The notes beneath the pieces were generated by a model. It was not told the origin of the DNA. It made no database searches and worked only from the letters and a program-made list of their open reading frames with translations. From NCBI RefSeq assembly GCF_036880985.1, contig NZ_JBAJNO010000008.1, positions 1,923,500 to 1,987,499 of the forward strand: a DNA stretch of 64,000 bases. Direction: 5' to 3'. Of the stretch, positions 36,049-45,434 are shown piece after piece; position 1 is the first letter of the stretch, and every line of letters starts with the position of its first letter. The translations under genes and the position numbers were made by a program. The stretch is from Limibacter armeniacum (lineage in GTDB: Bacteria > Bacteroidota > Bacteroidia > Cytophagales > Flammeovirgaceae).

Positions 36049-36774
36049 TTATGATCGTGTTCTTCCGGTTGGTCTGGCATAAAGTCCTATATCGTCCAGT
36101 TTGACCGTACTAGGTTGTTTAAGTACAAATAGAGCTGTATCGGCAATGTGTTGTACCTGTAGCAAATCCGATTTCAATTCTTCCTGACTTTTAGGTTCAG
36201 GAGTTTGAATCAAGGCAGGGCAGAGGCTATGTACCAATATGTTATGCTCATAAACTTCTTCCTGCAATGCATCGGCAAGTCCGACAACACCAAACTTGGA
36301 AGCACAGTATGCTCCCGCCTGAGCATATCCTCTTTTGGCGGCTTGTGATGCAATATTTAAAATATACCCTGTCTTTCTTTTGATCATATTAGGCAAAACC
36401 GCCTGTGACATAAGAAAAGTACCTTTAAGGTTGGTGTCTACCACCATATCCCAATCCTCTTCTGAAGTATCCACAACCAGTGAGCCAACACCAAGACCAG
36501 AATTGTTGACAAGAATATCTACTTGGCCGAAAGCTTCCAATGTCTTATCTACCACGGACTGACATTCTGCTTTGCTACGAACATCAAGCTCCGAATAGAT
36601 TACTTTCCCTCCTTCGAGTTCATTCAATTCTTCTGCTATTTCCTTTAGAAGTGTTTTCCTTCTAGAGGCGATCATCACATTCACGCCTTCTTTGACCAAT
36701 GCTGTTGTAATTGCTTTGCCAACACCACTGCCACCACCTGTTACAATGGCTGATTTACCTTTGATATCAATCAT
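36049..36774 (-). CDS. Short-chain dehydrogenase/reductase
   Basis: 241 aa, a classical SDR by length. Cofactor motif TGGGSGVGKA (12-21), NNSG (90-93), and catalytic N115, S143, Y156 and K160 (YCASK). RR at 38-39 after the second strand suggests NADPH preference. It is a cytoplasmic oxidoreductase acting on an alcohol or ketone substrate that cannot be named from sequence. It stands alone on the minus strand. An unrelated-looking SDR lies at 58839. The stop is ~50 bp from the end of the pseudogene on the other strand (convergent). Confidence 0.9.
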   Translation of the reverse strand: MIDIKGKSAIVTGGGSGVGKAITTALVKEGVNVMIASRRKTLLKEIAEELNELEGGKVIYSELDVRSKAECQSVVDKTLEAFGQVDILVNNSGLGVGSLVVDTSEEDWDMVVDTNLKGTFLMSQAVLPNMIKRKTGYILNIASQAAKRGYAQAGAYCASKFGVVGLADALQEEVYEHNILVHSLCPALIQTPEPKSQEELKSDLLQVQHIADTALFVLKQPSTVKLDDIGLYARPTGRTRS

Positions 36775-36871
36775 TGGATACTTTTATGTTTAATTGTTTT
36801 CGGAAGAGTCAACATGAAATCAGACAGATTTGTTGATTTAACTGGGTAAATAAGCAGATATATCATAAAAA

Positions 36872-37342
36872 TCGGAAGTTTTAAACGCTTCCATGATTTA
36901 TAGGTTCAACTCCTTTGAAGTTGGATAAATGTGATTTACTTATACCGCAGGCTTTTGCCTACGGCTACCATTATTGAATCCCTTTGGGATCTTTTCTCTT
37001 ACAACAAACACCGTTTCTGAAGGAAACAAACCATATTAGCTCCAGATGACAATCCGGAGTTGTCAGCATTCATTATATCATAACCCTGAAAGGGTTGAAC
37101 TGGGTAATGTTATCATTTAAAGTGAGTTATGGGTTGAAATGTCGCTATTGTATAAGGCCCTTTCATGGCATAAGTCCCAAAGGGACAAAATATATCAGTG
37201 ATGGACTTTAGTCCATTGTCATGTAAGCGATATTTTCAGCTCTGAAAGAGCGGTATAATCCATAATTCACGTTCATTTAGTACCTCATAAAATGAGAAAG
37301 GATTATAGTAGAAAATCTCTATTCCAATTCAATACTTACTTA
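36872..37342 (+). repeat. Interspersed repeat family A, copy 3, interrupted
   Basis: Starts TCGGAAGTTTTAAACGCTTC as copy 2 does, contains the GGTTCAACTCC, GCAGGCTTTTGCCTACGG and CCGGAG blocks, and ends CTCTATTCCAATTCAATAC. It is split at 37120-37273 by a family B element. Confidence 0.75.
37120..37273. mobile_element. Complete family B element (~154 bp) with target duplication
   Basis: Left end AAGTGAGTTATGG and right end CCATAATTCACGTT are imperfect inverted repeats. CATTTA stands on both sides (37114-37119 and 37274-37279). Repeat A copies 1 and 2 have CATTTA once at this place (copy 1 at 5106-5111) and continue without the element. This is the pattern of a MITE-like insertion with a 6-bp duplication. 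The inside holds GTCCCAAAGGGAC and GGACTTTAGTCC palindromes and no ORF. Confidence 0.75.
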
Positions 37343-37357
37343 TTCTGTGTAAATAAG

Positions 37358-37399
37358 AAAATCCTTTGAGCTTAAATAGGTTAGCCCAAAGGATTTTTT
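37358..37399 (-). terminator. Hairpin terminator after the M20 peptidase gene
   Basis: AAAATCCTTTG / CAAAGGATTTT with T-runs on both strands. It lies 25 bp past the minus-strand stop at 37424. Confidence 0.75.
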
Positions 37400-37423
37400 A
37401 ATATGGTAATTATATGTCAGTGC

Positions 37424-38923
37424 TTATTCAGCTGCGATTTCAGCTTTCTGCTCACTTTTCCCTTGTGAGTTACGAATGAGCTGATAGTAGAACTGTACTG
37501 CACGAATATAGTCCTCCGTCTTGATACGCTCATCAATACCATGAAGCCTTCTCAGGTCATTGCTGTCAAACACCGTCGGCAGGAAACGGTAAATATCTTC
37601 CGCTACATGCTCATAATGCTTAGCATCAGTTCCTGCAATTGTGAGGTATGGTGAAACCATCGTGTTAGGGTAAACTTCAGTAATTGTCTTCTGAATCGAT
37701 TTGAATGAGTCAGAAGATGATTTGGATGGACTTGTTGCCTCACCTACATTATTGACTACTGAAACCTTGATACGTTCATCATTGATAACACTTTTGATAT
37801 GTTCCAATACTTCTTCCTTGCTGTCTCCAGGCAATAGACGAAAATTCATCGTCAGGTTGGCTTCTGTAGGAATCAGGTTGTCTTTAACACCACTGTTAAA
37901 GATCGTAGGAACCTGTGTGGTATGAACTGTCGCATTCCCAGAAGGAGACTTTTCATAGATGTTGATCAGTACACGCTCAAAAAGCCACAGGTTAGCAAAA
38001 ACCATTTTTTCAACGAATGGCATCTCAGGACCTACATACGAGGCAAAGTCAAGAACAGGGTCTGAAAGTTTTGCCGGAATTGGGCTTTCATGAAGCTTAA
38101 CCACCGCATTTGACAACAAGCCAATGGCAGTTTCCTTGGCAGGCATCGAAGAGTGTCCGCCGTCAAGGTTTACTTGAAGGTGTACAGACAGGTAGCCTTT
38201 TTCTGCTGTACCGATCAGCGCTACTTGCTTGTTTTGGATACCTGGAACAATACCACTAGACACGAGTCCTCCCTCGTCCATTGCATAGGCAGCCTTGATG
38301 CCACGTGATTCAAGTAGTGCAGCGATCGCTTCAGCACCTGTACCTCCAATTTCTTCATCATGACCAAATGCCAAATAGATGGTTTGCTCTGGTCTGAACC
38401 CATCTTTTATCAGTTGCTCTACAGCTTCTAGAATACCGAAAACAGAAATTTTGTCATCGAGGGTTCCTCTTCCCCAGATGTATCCGTCTTTGATTGTGCC
38501 TTTGAATGGTGCTTCTGTCCAGCTTTCCAGTGTCTTGCCTTCAGCTGGTACTACATCCATATGACCTAGCAAGATGATAGGCTTTTTGTCAGGGTTTGTA
38601 CCTTCCCATGTATAAAGCAAGCTGAATTCTTTGACTGTCTCTTTTTTAAGTTGAGTAGCCACCTGTTCAAAAGTAGAATCTATATAGTGATGTAACCCAA
38701 GAAACGCCGCAGTGTCAAAATTGGCACCCCCTTCATGAGAAACGGTAGGATAAGTAACGGCAGTAGAAAGGTGCTGAATAACTTCCTTATCAATAGATGG
38801 AAGTGATGATGAGTCTAGAGAGGCAACTTCCATTTGCTTTGACTCGAATGTAAGGGTATTGAAAACCAAAACGGCTACAAGTCCCAAAAGTAGCAGAAAG
38901 AAGCCAAGTATTACTTTTTTCAT
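37424..38923 (-). CDS. M20-family metallopeptidase (carboxypeptidase S / PM20D1-like)
   Basis: 499 aa. An N-terminal hydrophobic helix (~3-22) anchors or exports it. Zinc-site motifs are in place: GHMDVVP (H121, D123), GRGTLDDK (~151-158) and DEEIGG (~189-194). The lid/dimerisation domain starts near DGGHSSMPAKET. Length and the YTWEG...KKPIILLGHMD lead-in fit the carboxypeptidase S/PM20D1 branch, which hydrolyses (or condenses) N-acyl amino acids or C-terminal peptide bonds. It probably acts in the periplasm. It stands alone, with a terminator behind it and a 380-bp AT-rich spacer (38924-39303) before lysA in which I see no further feature. Confidence 0.88.
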   Translation of the reverse strand: MKKVILGFFLLLLGLVAVLVFNTLTFESKQMEVASLDSSSLPSIDKEVIQHLSTAVTYPTVSHEGGANFDTAAFLGLHHYIDSTFEQVATQLKKETVKEFSLLYTWEGTNPDKKPIILLGHMDVVPAEGKTLESWTEAPFKGTIKDGYIWGRGTLDDKISVFGILEAVEQLIKDGFRPEQTIYLAFGHDEEIGGTGAEAIAALLESRGIKAAYAMDEGGLVSSGIVPGIQNKQVALIGTAEKGYLSVHLQVNLDGGHSSMPAKETAIGLLSNAVVKLHESPIPAKLSDPVLDFASYVGPEMPFVEKMVFANLWLFERVLINIYEKSPSGNATVHTTQVPTIFNSGVKDNLIPTEANLTMNFRLLPGDSKEEVLEHIKSVINDERIKVSVVNNVGEATSPSKSSSDSFKSIQKTITEVYPNTMVSPYLTIAGTDAKHYEHVAEDIYRFLPTVFDSNDLRRLHGIDERIKTEDYIRAVQFYYQLIRNSQGKSEQKAEIAAE

Positions 38924-39303
38924 TGTTGATAGAGTTATAAAAATATAATCATATTAATTCTTCAATAATCAATAAAATCATGCACAATTCAAATTCATTC
39001 GAAAAATAATCATTCATTTATCTGATTGTGATGGGAATAGGGTTTTAGTGTATTTACTTTCATATTTTTATGAATTCACACTGTTAGTTATAAATAAAAC
39101 AAAGGTGTTTTAAAACGTATTATTTATTGAAACTTTTGTACAATAATCAGATTAAAATCACCTTTGTCAGGGATAAAAATGTAACAACCTTTTAAGTTTT
39201 TAGGGATTCAAATAACATATTGAATGTTTATTGGAAAATATGTTACATAATGACCAAGGTACATAAAGGTGAAGGTACCGATCTCAAAAACTGAATAAGA
39301 GAA

Positions 39304-40533
39304 ATGAAACTGAACAACGGAAGATACGAAATGCAAGGTGTAGACCTGCTAGAGGTTTGCAATGAGTTTGGAACACCAGTCTACGTATATGATGCGGACA
39401 GAATTGTGGCACAGATTGAAAAACTGAGAGGCTCGTTCTCAGATATTCAGGTTAAGTTGAAGTACGCCATGAAGGCGCTGTCCAATATCAATATCCTGAA
39501 GCTGATGAAAGAGGCAGGGGTGGAGATTGATACTGTATCAATTCAGGAAGTGCAGATGGCGCTTCATGCAGGGTTTGAGCCTACGCAGATTCTTTATACA
39601 CCGAACTGTGTGTCTTTCGAAGAAATCAGAATGGCTGTTGAGTATGGTGTTGTCATCAATATTGATAACATCGGTATTCTGGAGCAATTTGGTGAAGAGT
39701 TTGGAAACAGGGTGCCACTTTGTATCCGAGTGAACCCACACCTGACTGCAGGAGGTAACTCTAAGATTCAGGTAGGACACATTGGTTCCAAGTTTGGTAT
39801 TTCGGTATTCCAGATGCGCCATGTACGCAAGGTAGTTGAGCACTTTAACCTGAATGTAGTAGGCTTGCACATGCACTCGGGATCGGATTTCCTTGAAAGT
39901 GAAGTGTTCCTGATGGCAGCAGAAGTGTTGTTCAATGAGGCTCAACATTTCCCTGATCTTCAGTTCCTGGATATGGGTAGTGGCTTTAAGGTTGCCTATA
40001 AGGAAAATGACATTACTACAAACATTGAGGCGATAGGTCGTGACATGAGCCGTGAATTCAAAAAATTCTGTGCGTCATATGGTCGTGAGCTAGAACTTTG
40101 GTTTGAGCCAGGTAAATATTTGGTGAGTGAGTCTGGTGTATTTTTGGTAAGCACAAACGTGATCAAGCATAGCCCTGCAGCGGTTTTTGCAGGGGTAGAT
40201 TCTGGTTTGAACCACTTGATCCGTCCAATGATGTATGGTTCTCACCATGACATTGTCAATATCTCAAATCCAAAAGGCACACAGCGTGTGTATGATGTAG
40301 TTGGATATATCTGTGAGACAGACACGTTTGGTAGTGACCGTAAACTGAATGAGGTAAGACAAGGTGATGTACTTGCCATGAAAAATGCTGGTGCTTACGG
40401 ATTCAGTATGAGTTCAAATTATAACTCTAGATTCAGACCTGCTGAGGTAATGATCTATAAAGGTGAAGCAAAACTGATCAGAAGAAGGGAAACTTTTGAG
40501 GATTTGCTGCATACGCAAATTGAAGTGCTATAA
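39304..40533 (+). CDS. lysA: Diaminopimelate decarboxylase
   Basis: 409 aa, the usual length. PLP-dependent decarboxylation of meso-diaminopimelate to L-lysine, the last step of lysine synthesis, in the cytoplasm. The PLP-binding Lys is in YAMKAL (K57). HMHSGSD, EPGKYLV and CETDTFGSDR (active-site Cys) are in the expected order, and the C-terminal GAYGFSMSSNYNSR is typical. It is monocistronic, with a terminator 24 bp behind it. No lysine riboswitch was seen upstream. Confidence 0.95.
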   Translation: MKLNNGRYEMQGVDLLEVCNEFGTPVYVYDADRIVAQIEKLRGSFSDIQVKLKYAMKALSNINILKLMKEAGVEIDTVSIQEVQMALHAGFEPTQILYTPNCVSFEEIRMAVEYGVVINIDNIGILEQFGEEFGNRVPLCIRVNPHLTAGGNSKIQVGHIGSKFGISVFQMRHVRKVVEHFNLNVVGLHMHSGSDFLESEVFLMAAEVLFNEAQHFPDLQFLDMGSGFKVAYKENDITTNIEAIGRDMSREFKKFCASYGRELELWFEPGKYLVSESGVFLVSTNVIKHSPAAVFAGVDSGLNHLIRPMMYGSHHDIVNISNPKGTQRVYDVVGYICETDTFGSDRKLNEVRQGDVLAMKNAGAYGFSMSSNYNSRFRPAEVMIYKGEAKLIRRRETFEDLLHTQIEVL

Positions 40534-40556
40534 ATCTGGGAGTTAAATGATATATT

Positions 40557-40592
40557 AAAGCCTTCTCTATTTATTTAGGGAAGGCTTTTTCT
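40557..40592 (+). terminator. Rho-independent terminator of lysA
   Basis: AAAGCCTTC / GAAGGCTTT followed by TT and a T-rich tail. Confidence 0.9.
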
Positions 40593-40633
40593 ATTTTTAT
40601 AGCAACTCAATTTTTTACATAATCACTGTATCA

Positions 40634-41533
40634 ATGAAAAAATTTATTCTATCATCAATTGTAACCCTAACTTTTTTAACACTAGGTTTTTTAATGCTTC
40701 ACTATGAGCTTATCGGGTATGGCTTGTCTTTTTTTGTGTTTTTACCTTTTACATTAGGTTATATTTTAGGAGAGTCAACTTTTAAGAGTTGGAGTTTTTA
40801 CGGTCTAATGTCTTCTATTGTATTATTCTTAATAATGTTACTATTAGGAGGGTTAGAAGGGATGATTTGTGTTCTAATGTCATTGCCAATTGTTTTTGCT
40901 GCAATGTTTATAGGAATCCTCATTAAAAGATTTCTGAGGTTACGAAAAGAAAAACGTGTGTTACCCAATACCTTAAAGATAGTTATATCACCGTTCTTGC
41001 TGTTTATTCTTCTTGGTATAGGAGAAGGCCAGTTTATTAATGGAAAAAAAGTCATAGAAGAAGTTAGTACAGAAATCGTATTGCCCTATTCAACAGGTCA
41101 GGTATATGACGCTATTAAATCTGTTGACACATTAGACGCTGAAAAGCCATTCTTGATGAAGCTAGATTTGCCTGTACCTCAAAAGTGTATCTTGGAAGAG
41201 GAAAAAGTTGGAGGTCATAGGACCTGTTACTTTGAGGGAGGTTTAATCGTAGAGGAAATTACTGAACTTGAGCGAGGAAAAATCCTAAAGATGGATGTTA
41301 TAGATTATCAACTTACTGGAAGGAAGTGGTTAGGTTTTAAAGAGGCAATTTACACATTTGAGTCGTTAAAGGATGGAAACTGTAAGATGGTAAGGACAAC
41401 TACTTATACTTCTGAGCTTTATCCAAGGTTTTATTGGAAACCTTTAGAAGAGTGGGGTATTCAGCAAGAACATGAGTATGTGTTCAGGAATTTAAAACAA
41501 GATCTTATTAATCAAACTAAGGTTACCCAATAA
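40634..41533 (+). CDS. Membrane protein with C-terminal SRPBCC-like domain
   Basis: 299 aa. Four to five TM helices lie in the first ~135 residues (FILSSIVTLTFLTLGFLML, then three more, and SPFLLFILLGIG). A soluble domain (~145-299) starts EIVLPYSTGQVYDAI and has the strand order of START/SRPBCC (polyketide-cyclase-like) proteins. The fold binds hydrophobic ligands; here it would be tethered to the inner membrane. I do not know a named family for this combination. Terminators lie on both sides (40557, 41552), so the gene is a single unit. Confidence 0.7.
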   Translation: MKKFILSSIVTLTFLTLGFLMLHYELIGYGLSFFVFLPFTLGYILGESTFKSWSFYGLMSSIVLFLIMLLLGGLEGMICVLMSLPIVFAAMFIGILIKRFLRLRKEKRVLPNTLKIVISPFLLFILLGIGEGQFINGKKVIEEVSTEIVLPYSTGQVYDAIKSVDTLDAEKPFLMKLDLPVPQKCILEEEKVGGHRTCYFEGGLIVEEITELERGKILKMDVIDYQLTGRKWLGFKEAIYTFESLKDGNCKMVRTTTYTSELYPRFYWKPLEEWGIQQEHEYVFRNLKQDLINQTKVTQ

Positions 41534-41551
41534 AAAATCCACTAAAAAACG

Positions 41552-41585
41552 AAAGCCCATCAGTAGTTGTACTGATGGGCTTTTT
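41552..41585. terminator. Bidirectional terminator between convergent genes
   Basis: AAAGCCCATCAGTA / TACTGATGGGCTTT, 14 bp perfect, with TTTTT to the right and AAAAA to the left, so it can serve 40634-41533 and 41603-44065. Confidence 0.9.
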
Positions 41586-41602
41586 ATGATCATAATTTGA
41601 AA

Positions 41603-44065
41603 TTACTCTTCGTCTTCTTTTCTGATCATGGATAAGTCAATTTCCTCATCCTCATCTTCAAAGTAAAACTCATCAGCTCCTTCCACAATTGGTTTCAGGT
41701 CTGTTCTACGTACATCAAATGTATAAAGCAGTGATGGAAGTAATATCAGGTTTGTAATCATCGCAACCAATAATGTGATTGAGGTTAGTAAACCTAGTGC
41801 GATCGTGCCTCCAAATGCCGAGAATATAAAGATGATAAAGCCGAAAAACAGAACAATTGAAGTATACAACATACTTGTACCTGTTTCACGGATACTGACA
41901 ATCAAAGCCTTTTTCAGGTCTCCATTGAATAGTTTCATTTCCTGTCGGTATTTGGCAAGGAAGTGAATGGAGTCATCAACAGAAATACCAAAGGCAATAC
42001 TGAAGATGATTGCTGTACTAGGCTTCAATGGTACACCGAAATACCCCATGATACCTGCTGTAAACAGTAGCGGTATCAGGTTTGGAATAAGTGATATGAT
42101 CACGATACGCAGGTTCCCAAACAATGTGCCCATGATGATAGCAATCAGTACAAAAGCTATCAACATACTTTGCTTCAGGTTTTTGATTAGGAACTCATTA
42201 CCCTTAATAAAGATCAGGGTAGTACCAGTTACATCTACAGTGAGGTCTGTGTCTTTCAGAATATCTCCTTCAATCTTTTTGGTCACTCTATTAACCAGTG
42301 TATCCATCTCAATTGAACCGATATCGGCTACCTTCATCGAAAGTCTCAGGTATTGACCTGTGCTGTCTGAGAAATTGGTACTGATTTGTTTCTGTTCATT
42401 TGTTTGGTTACCCAGATACTTCATGATATAAGCTAACTCATATCGGGAGGGCAGCCTGTAGTTGACCGTATCTCCTCCATAAAACGCCTGATTGGCGGTT
42501 TTCAGCAGTGTGACCAAAGAAACAGCTGGCGTAATCTCAGGATTGCTCGCTAAGTACTGTTGTATCTCATCAACTTTTTCAAGTACACCATTTCTGCGGA
42601 ACCCTTTTTTCTTTTGGGTATTAACTACAATTTCCAATGGCATTACTCCCTTAAAATGCTCTTCAAAGAACCTGAGGTCTGACTTTACATGAAAATCTTC
42701 CGGCAGGTCATCAACCATATGTGATACAGCTTTAATCTTGTAGGCACCAAAGAAAGAGATGACAATGATAATGGCTGTTATGATATATACAACTTTTCGG
42801 TAATGTGTAACCGCTACCTCCAGCAGGTGAATGATTCCTTGAGTTCCTTTGAAGTTAAGGTGCTTCAAGTGACGTGTGTCTGGCTCAGGAAGGTAAGAGA
42901 ATACCGCAGGAATAAACAGGATACTGATTACGAATGTCACAGCAATGTTGATACCTGCAACAATACCGAACTCCTGCATGGCAGAAATCCCTGTTAATAC
43001 CAATACACAAAAACCAATGGCAGTGGTTGTATTGGTAATCAGCGTTACTACCCCGATTTTCTTGATAACCGTAGTTAGTGCTTTGCGTTTGTCTCTGCTT
43101 CGGCTATACTCCTGATGGTACTTGTTGAGTAAGTAAATGGAGTTAGGAATACCAATTACGATCAATACCGGAGGTAAAAGCCCTGTAAGGATTGTAATCT
43201 TGTAGCCCAAAAGTCCTAGTGTACCCATAATCCACACTACAATCACACCAATCATGGTAAGTGGTACCACTACCGCAGAAATGGAGCGGAAAAAGAGGAA
43301 CAGTACCAAGGCAGTGACAGCAGCTGAAAGCATCAGGAACAGTGTAAGTTCTGATTTAACCTGATCAGCCATAATGGCTCTTACATAAGGCAGACCTGCA
43401 TAGTAAAGGTGAATACCAGTATCTTCTTCAAATGCTGTGGTAATATCCATCAGCTTTTCCATCAAAGGAATACGTGCTTCAGAGTTCAGAATGCTGGGAT
43501 CCATCGACACTGCCATCAGTGTAGCACCGTCTTTTCCGAAGATGGTATTTTCATAAAACTTGATCTTGTGAGCCTCATTCAGGATGCTATCCAGTTGAGC
43601 TTGGGTATCAGGCACTGTAGGGAAGAACTTCTTGAGTTCAAATTTTTGCTGTACCCTGTCTGGAGATAGGTAGTAAAGGTTGGCTGGAGAAATAACGCCA
43701 TTGATACCTTTATTGAGTAAGGAGTCTTTGGCTGATTCACTCATTTTCAGATGTGAGAGGTCATCTTTCCCCATCTTTAATTGAGTCAGTTTATCACCCA
43801 GCGCCTTAAACTTCTTGAAGTTTTCAAGCTTGAAGAGTGCAGGGTCCTTGACTCCGATTACAAATGAGTTGGCATCTTCCCCGAACTTCTCCCTGAATTG
43901 CTCATAAGCAATCATGGCTGAGTCCGTTTCCGGAATGATACGCATAAACTCATAAGACATCTTGACATTTCTGCCGTAATACCCCATAAAAAGGGTAGAC
44001 ACGACCAACCCTATCAGGATGAAAATTCTATATTTAAGGATGGAATTGGCGGTTTCTTTCCACAT
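41603..44065 (-). CDS. RND/MMPL-family exporter
   Basis: 820 aa with twelve TM helices in two halves. TM1 at ~13-32, a periplasmic loop to ~235, then TM2-6; TM7 at ~420-445, a second loop to ~640, then TM8-12. The second half has FGISVDDSIHFLAKYRQE, the acidic TM motif of MMPL/sterol-sensing-type transporters, and GLLPPVLIVIGIPNSIYLLNK is its first-half counterpart. It lies in the inner membrane and is driven by proton motive force. Substrates in this family are often lipids or hopanoids; nothing here identifies one. The C-terminus is strongly acidic (EDEDEEIDL). No adaptor or TolC gene is adjacent. Confidence 0.9.
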   Translation of the reverse strand: MWKETANSILKYRIFILIGLVVSTLFMGYYGRNVKMSYEFMRIIPETDSAMIAYEQFREKFGEDANSFVIGVKDPALFKLENFKKFKALGDKLTQLKMGKDDLSHLKMSESAKDSLLNKGINGVISPANLYYLSPDRVQQKFELKKFFPTVPDTQAQLDSILNEAHKIKFYENTIFGKDGATLMAVSMDPSILNSEARIPLMEKLMDITTAFEEDTGIHLYYAGLPYVRAIMADQVKSELTLFLMLSAAVTALVLFLFFRSISAVVVPLTMIGVIVVWIMGTLGLLGYKITILTGLLPPVLIVIGIPNSIYLLNKYHQEYSRSRDKRKALTTVIKKIGVVTLITNTTTAIGFCVLVLTGISAMQEFGIVAGINIAVTFVISILFIPAVFSYLPEPDTRHLKHLNFKGTQGIIHLLEVAVTHYRKVVYIITAIIIVISFFGAYKIKAVSHMVDDLPEDFHVKSDLRFFEEHFKGVMPLEIVVNTQKKKGFRRNGVLEKVDEIQQYLASNPEITPAVSLVTLLKTANQAFYGGDTVNYRLPSRYELAYIMKYLGNQTNEQKQISTNFSDSTGQYLRLSMKVADIGSIEMDTLVNRVTKKIEGDILKDTDLTVDVTGTTLIFIKGNEFLIKNLKQSMLIAFVLIAIIMGTLFGNLRIVIISLIPNLIPLLFTAGIMGYFGVPLKPSTAIIFSIAFGISVDDSIHFLAKYRQEMKLFNGDLKKALIVSIRETGTSMLYTSIVLFFGFIIFIFSAFGGTIALGLLTSITLLVAMITNLILLPSLLYTFDVRRTDLKPIVEGADEFYFEDEDEEIDLSMIRKEDEE

Positions 44066-44272
44066 AACAGGTAAATCTGTTGTGCTTGGCTTGCATAATG
44101 GTTAGGTAAGCTATATCAGTGCAGGAAACAGAGCAGACCAACAAAGTGACTTCCAAACTAAATCATTGGAGTGCGGAGCCATTACTGATAATTGTATTAG
44201 TAATGACACAAATCTGAGAACTTACTTAGTTACAAGACAAGATGATCGTTTGTTTAAAATCTTATTATTTAA

Positions 44273-44312
44273 ACAGAAGTTCCATGTGTTTTTATGTACA
44301 TGGAACTTCTGT
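44273..44312. terminator. Strong palindromic terminator after ribH
   Basis: ACAGAAGTTCCATG / CATGGAACTTCTGT, 14 bp perfect, 20 bp past the minus-strand stop of ribH. T-richness is moderate on both strands. Confidence 0.75.
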
Positions 44313-44332
44313 CGTTTTTCCATTTCTGGCTA

Positions 44333-44818
44333 TTACTGTTGGTTAAATCCCAACATCTTGATTGCTGCCACAGCAGCTTCAACCCCTTTGTTGCCGTGTT
44401 TTCCTCCTGCTCTGTCCAACGCTTGCTGTTGGGTGTTTGGTGTAAGTAGTCCAAAGATGACAGGTTTGTTGTATTTTAGGGAAACGTTGGTGATACCTTG
44501 TGCTACTGCATCACAAATAAAGTCAAAGTGCTTTGTTTCTCCCTGAATTACACAGCCAAGGATAATAACTGCATCTACCTCCTCAATCTGCGCCATATAC
44601 TGCGCACCTAATGTCAGCTCAAATGCACCTGGCACATCTTCACGGAAGATGTTTTCCTGTTTTGCACCCTCATTCAAGAGAGTTTCAGTAACGCCTTCAT
44701 AAAGTGCTTCCGTAATTTCAGGATTGTATTCTGAAACAACTACTGCAAATTTCTTATTGCTGATATCAATATTTTTCTTTTTGGTGTATTCGCTCAGATT
44801 TTTGAGTGCCGTTGCCAT
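44333..44818 (-). CDS. ribH: 6,7-dimethyl-8-ribityllumazine synthase
   Basis: 161 aa, the usual length. It joins 5-amino-6-ribitylamino-uracil with dihydroxybutanone phosphate, the penultimate step of riboflavin synthesis, as a cytoplasmic multimer. Motifs are in order: SEYNPEITEAL, PGAFELTLGAQYM, ILGCVIQGETKHFDFI (catalytic His) and the C-terminal LLTPNTQQQALDRAGGKHGNKG. It is monocistronic here; no other rib gene is nearby and no FMN riboswitch was seen. Confidence 0.95.
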   Translation of the reverse strand: MATALKNLSEYTKKKNIDISNKKFAVVVSEYNPEITEALYEGVTETLLNEGAKQENIFREDVPGAFELTLGAQYMAQIEEVDAVIILGCVIQGETKHFDFICDAVAQGITNVSLKYNKPVIFGLLTPNTQQQALDRAGGKHGNKGVEAAVAAIKMLGFNQQ

Positions 44819-44957
44819 GATCTTAAAATTTGGTATTTAGTCCCTTTGAAAAAGTTTTATGGGGATTATCCTAAATAATGTCTGACCGCAAATGTAGCAA
44901 ATAATTATTACAGGCAATTTAAATTTCGGGAATAGAAATACCACTCTTTTTCTGACC

Positions 44958-45434
44958 TTATGAAATAGACGGATTATCAGCCATTAAAGTCGTGATCATT
45001 CGGTAAGAAGTAAAGCCACCTCTGTAATCAACCTCTCCTGTTGGTTCAAAACCGAGCCTTTTATAGAATGGAACGGCATATTTGGATGCATTAACAGTTA
45101 CCTTACCTGACATCTGGAGTTTTTGGACAGAATAGTTCCATAATCTAGCACCGTACCCTTTTCGGTGGGCGGTTGATTTGACATAGAGTTGGAAGAGGTG
45201 CTTTTTTTCCTTGATGCTGATAACCCCCAATATTTCCCCCTCTTTTTCCAGTACAAAGAATTTAATACAGAACTTTACCAGCCTATGGATACCTTCAGGA
45301 CTATGGGCAGCTTCAAATGTTGATTTGCCCTCATAGGAGTATTCATTGTAATTGAACTTCCTGGCAACAGAGAGTATAAGCTTACTCACTTCAGGAATGT
45401 CCTGACTGTCCATTTCCCTTATAATGTAATTCAT
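44958..45434 (-). CDS. GNAT-family N-acetyltransferase
   Basis: 158 aa. The acetyl-CoA-binding loop is HRKGYGARLW (Q/R-x-x-G-x-G/A type) after strand LFQLYVKS. The C-terminal FYKRLGFEPTGE is typical of the family. It is cytoplasmic and transfers acetyl from acetyl-CoA to an amine substrate that cannot be named. It lies 139 bp upstream of ribH on the same strand, which is probably coincidental. Confidence 0.88.
   Translation of the reverse strand: MNYIIREMDSQDIPEVSKLILSVARKFNYNEYSYEGKSTFEAAHSPEGIHRLVKFCIKFFVLEKEGEILGVISIKEKKHLFQLYVKSTAHRKGYGARLWNYSVQKLQMSGKVTVNASKYAVPFYKRLGFEPTGEVDYRGGFTSYRMITTLMADNPSIS

Larger units (their letters stand above)
36775..37423. other. Gap filled by repeat A copy 3 with nested element B
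   Basis: No gene. It contains repeat A copy 3, the complete family B element and the terminator for the M20 gene. Confidence 0.7.

Noticed and set aside
39180-39303. Lysine riboswitch before lysA
   Set aside because: No multi-helix structure or conserved core could be seen.
44166-44546. 126-codon frame opposite ribH
   Set aside because: It overlaps the clearly functional ribH and its terminator, and has no ribosome-binding site.
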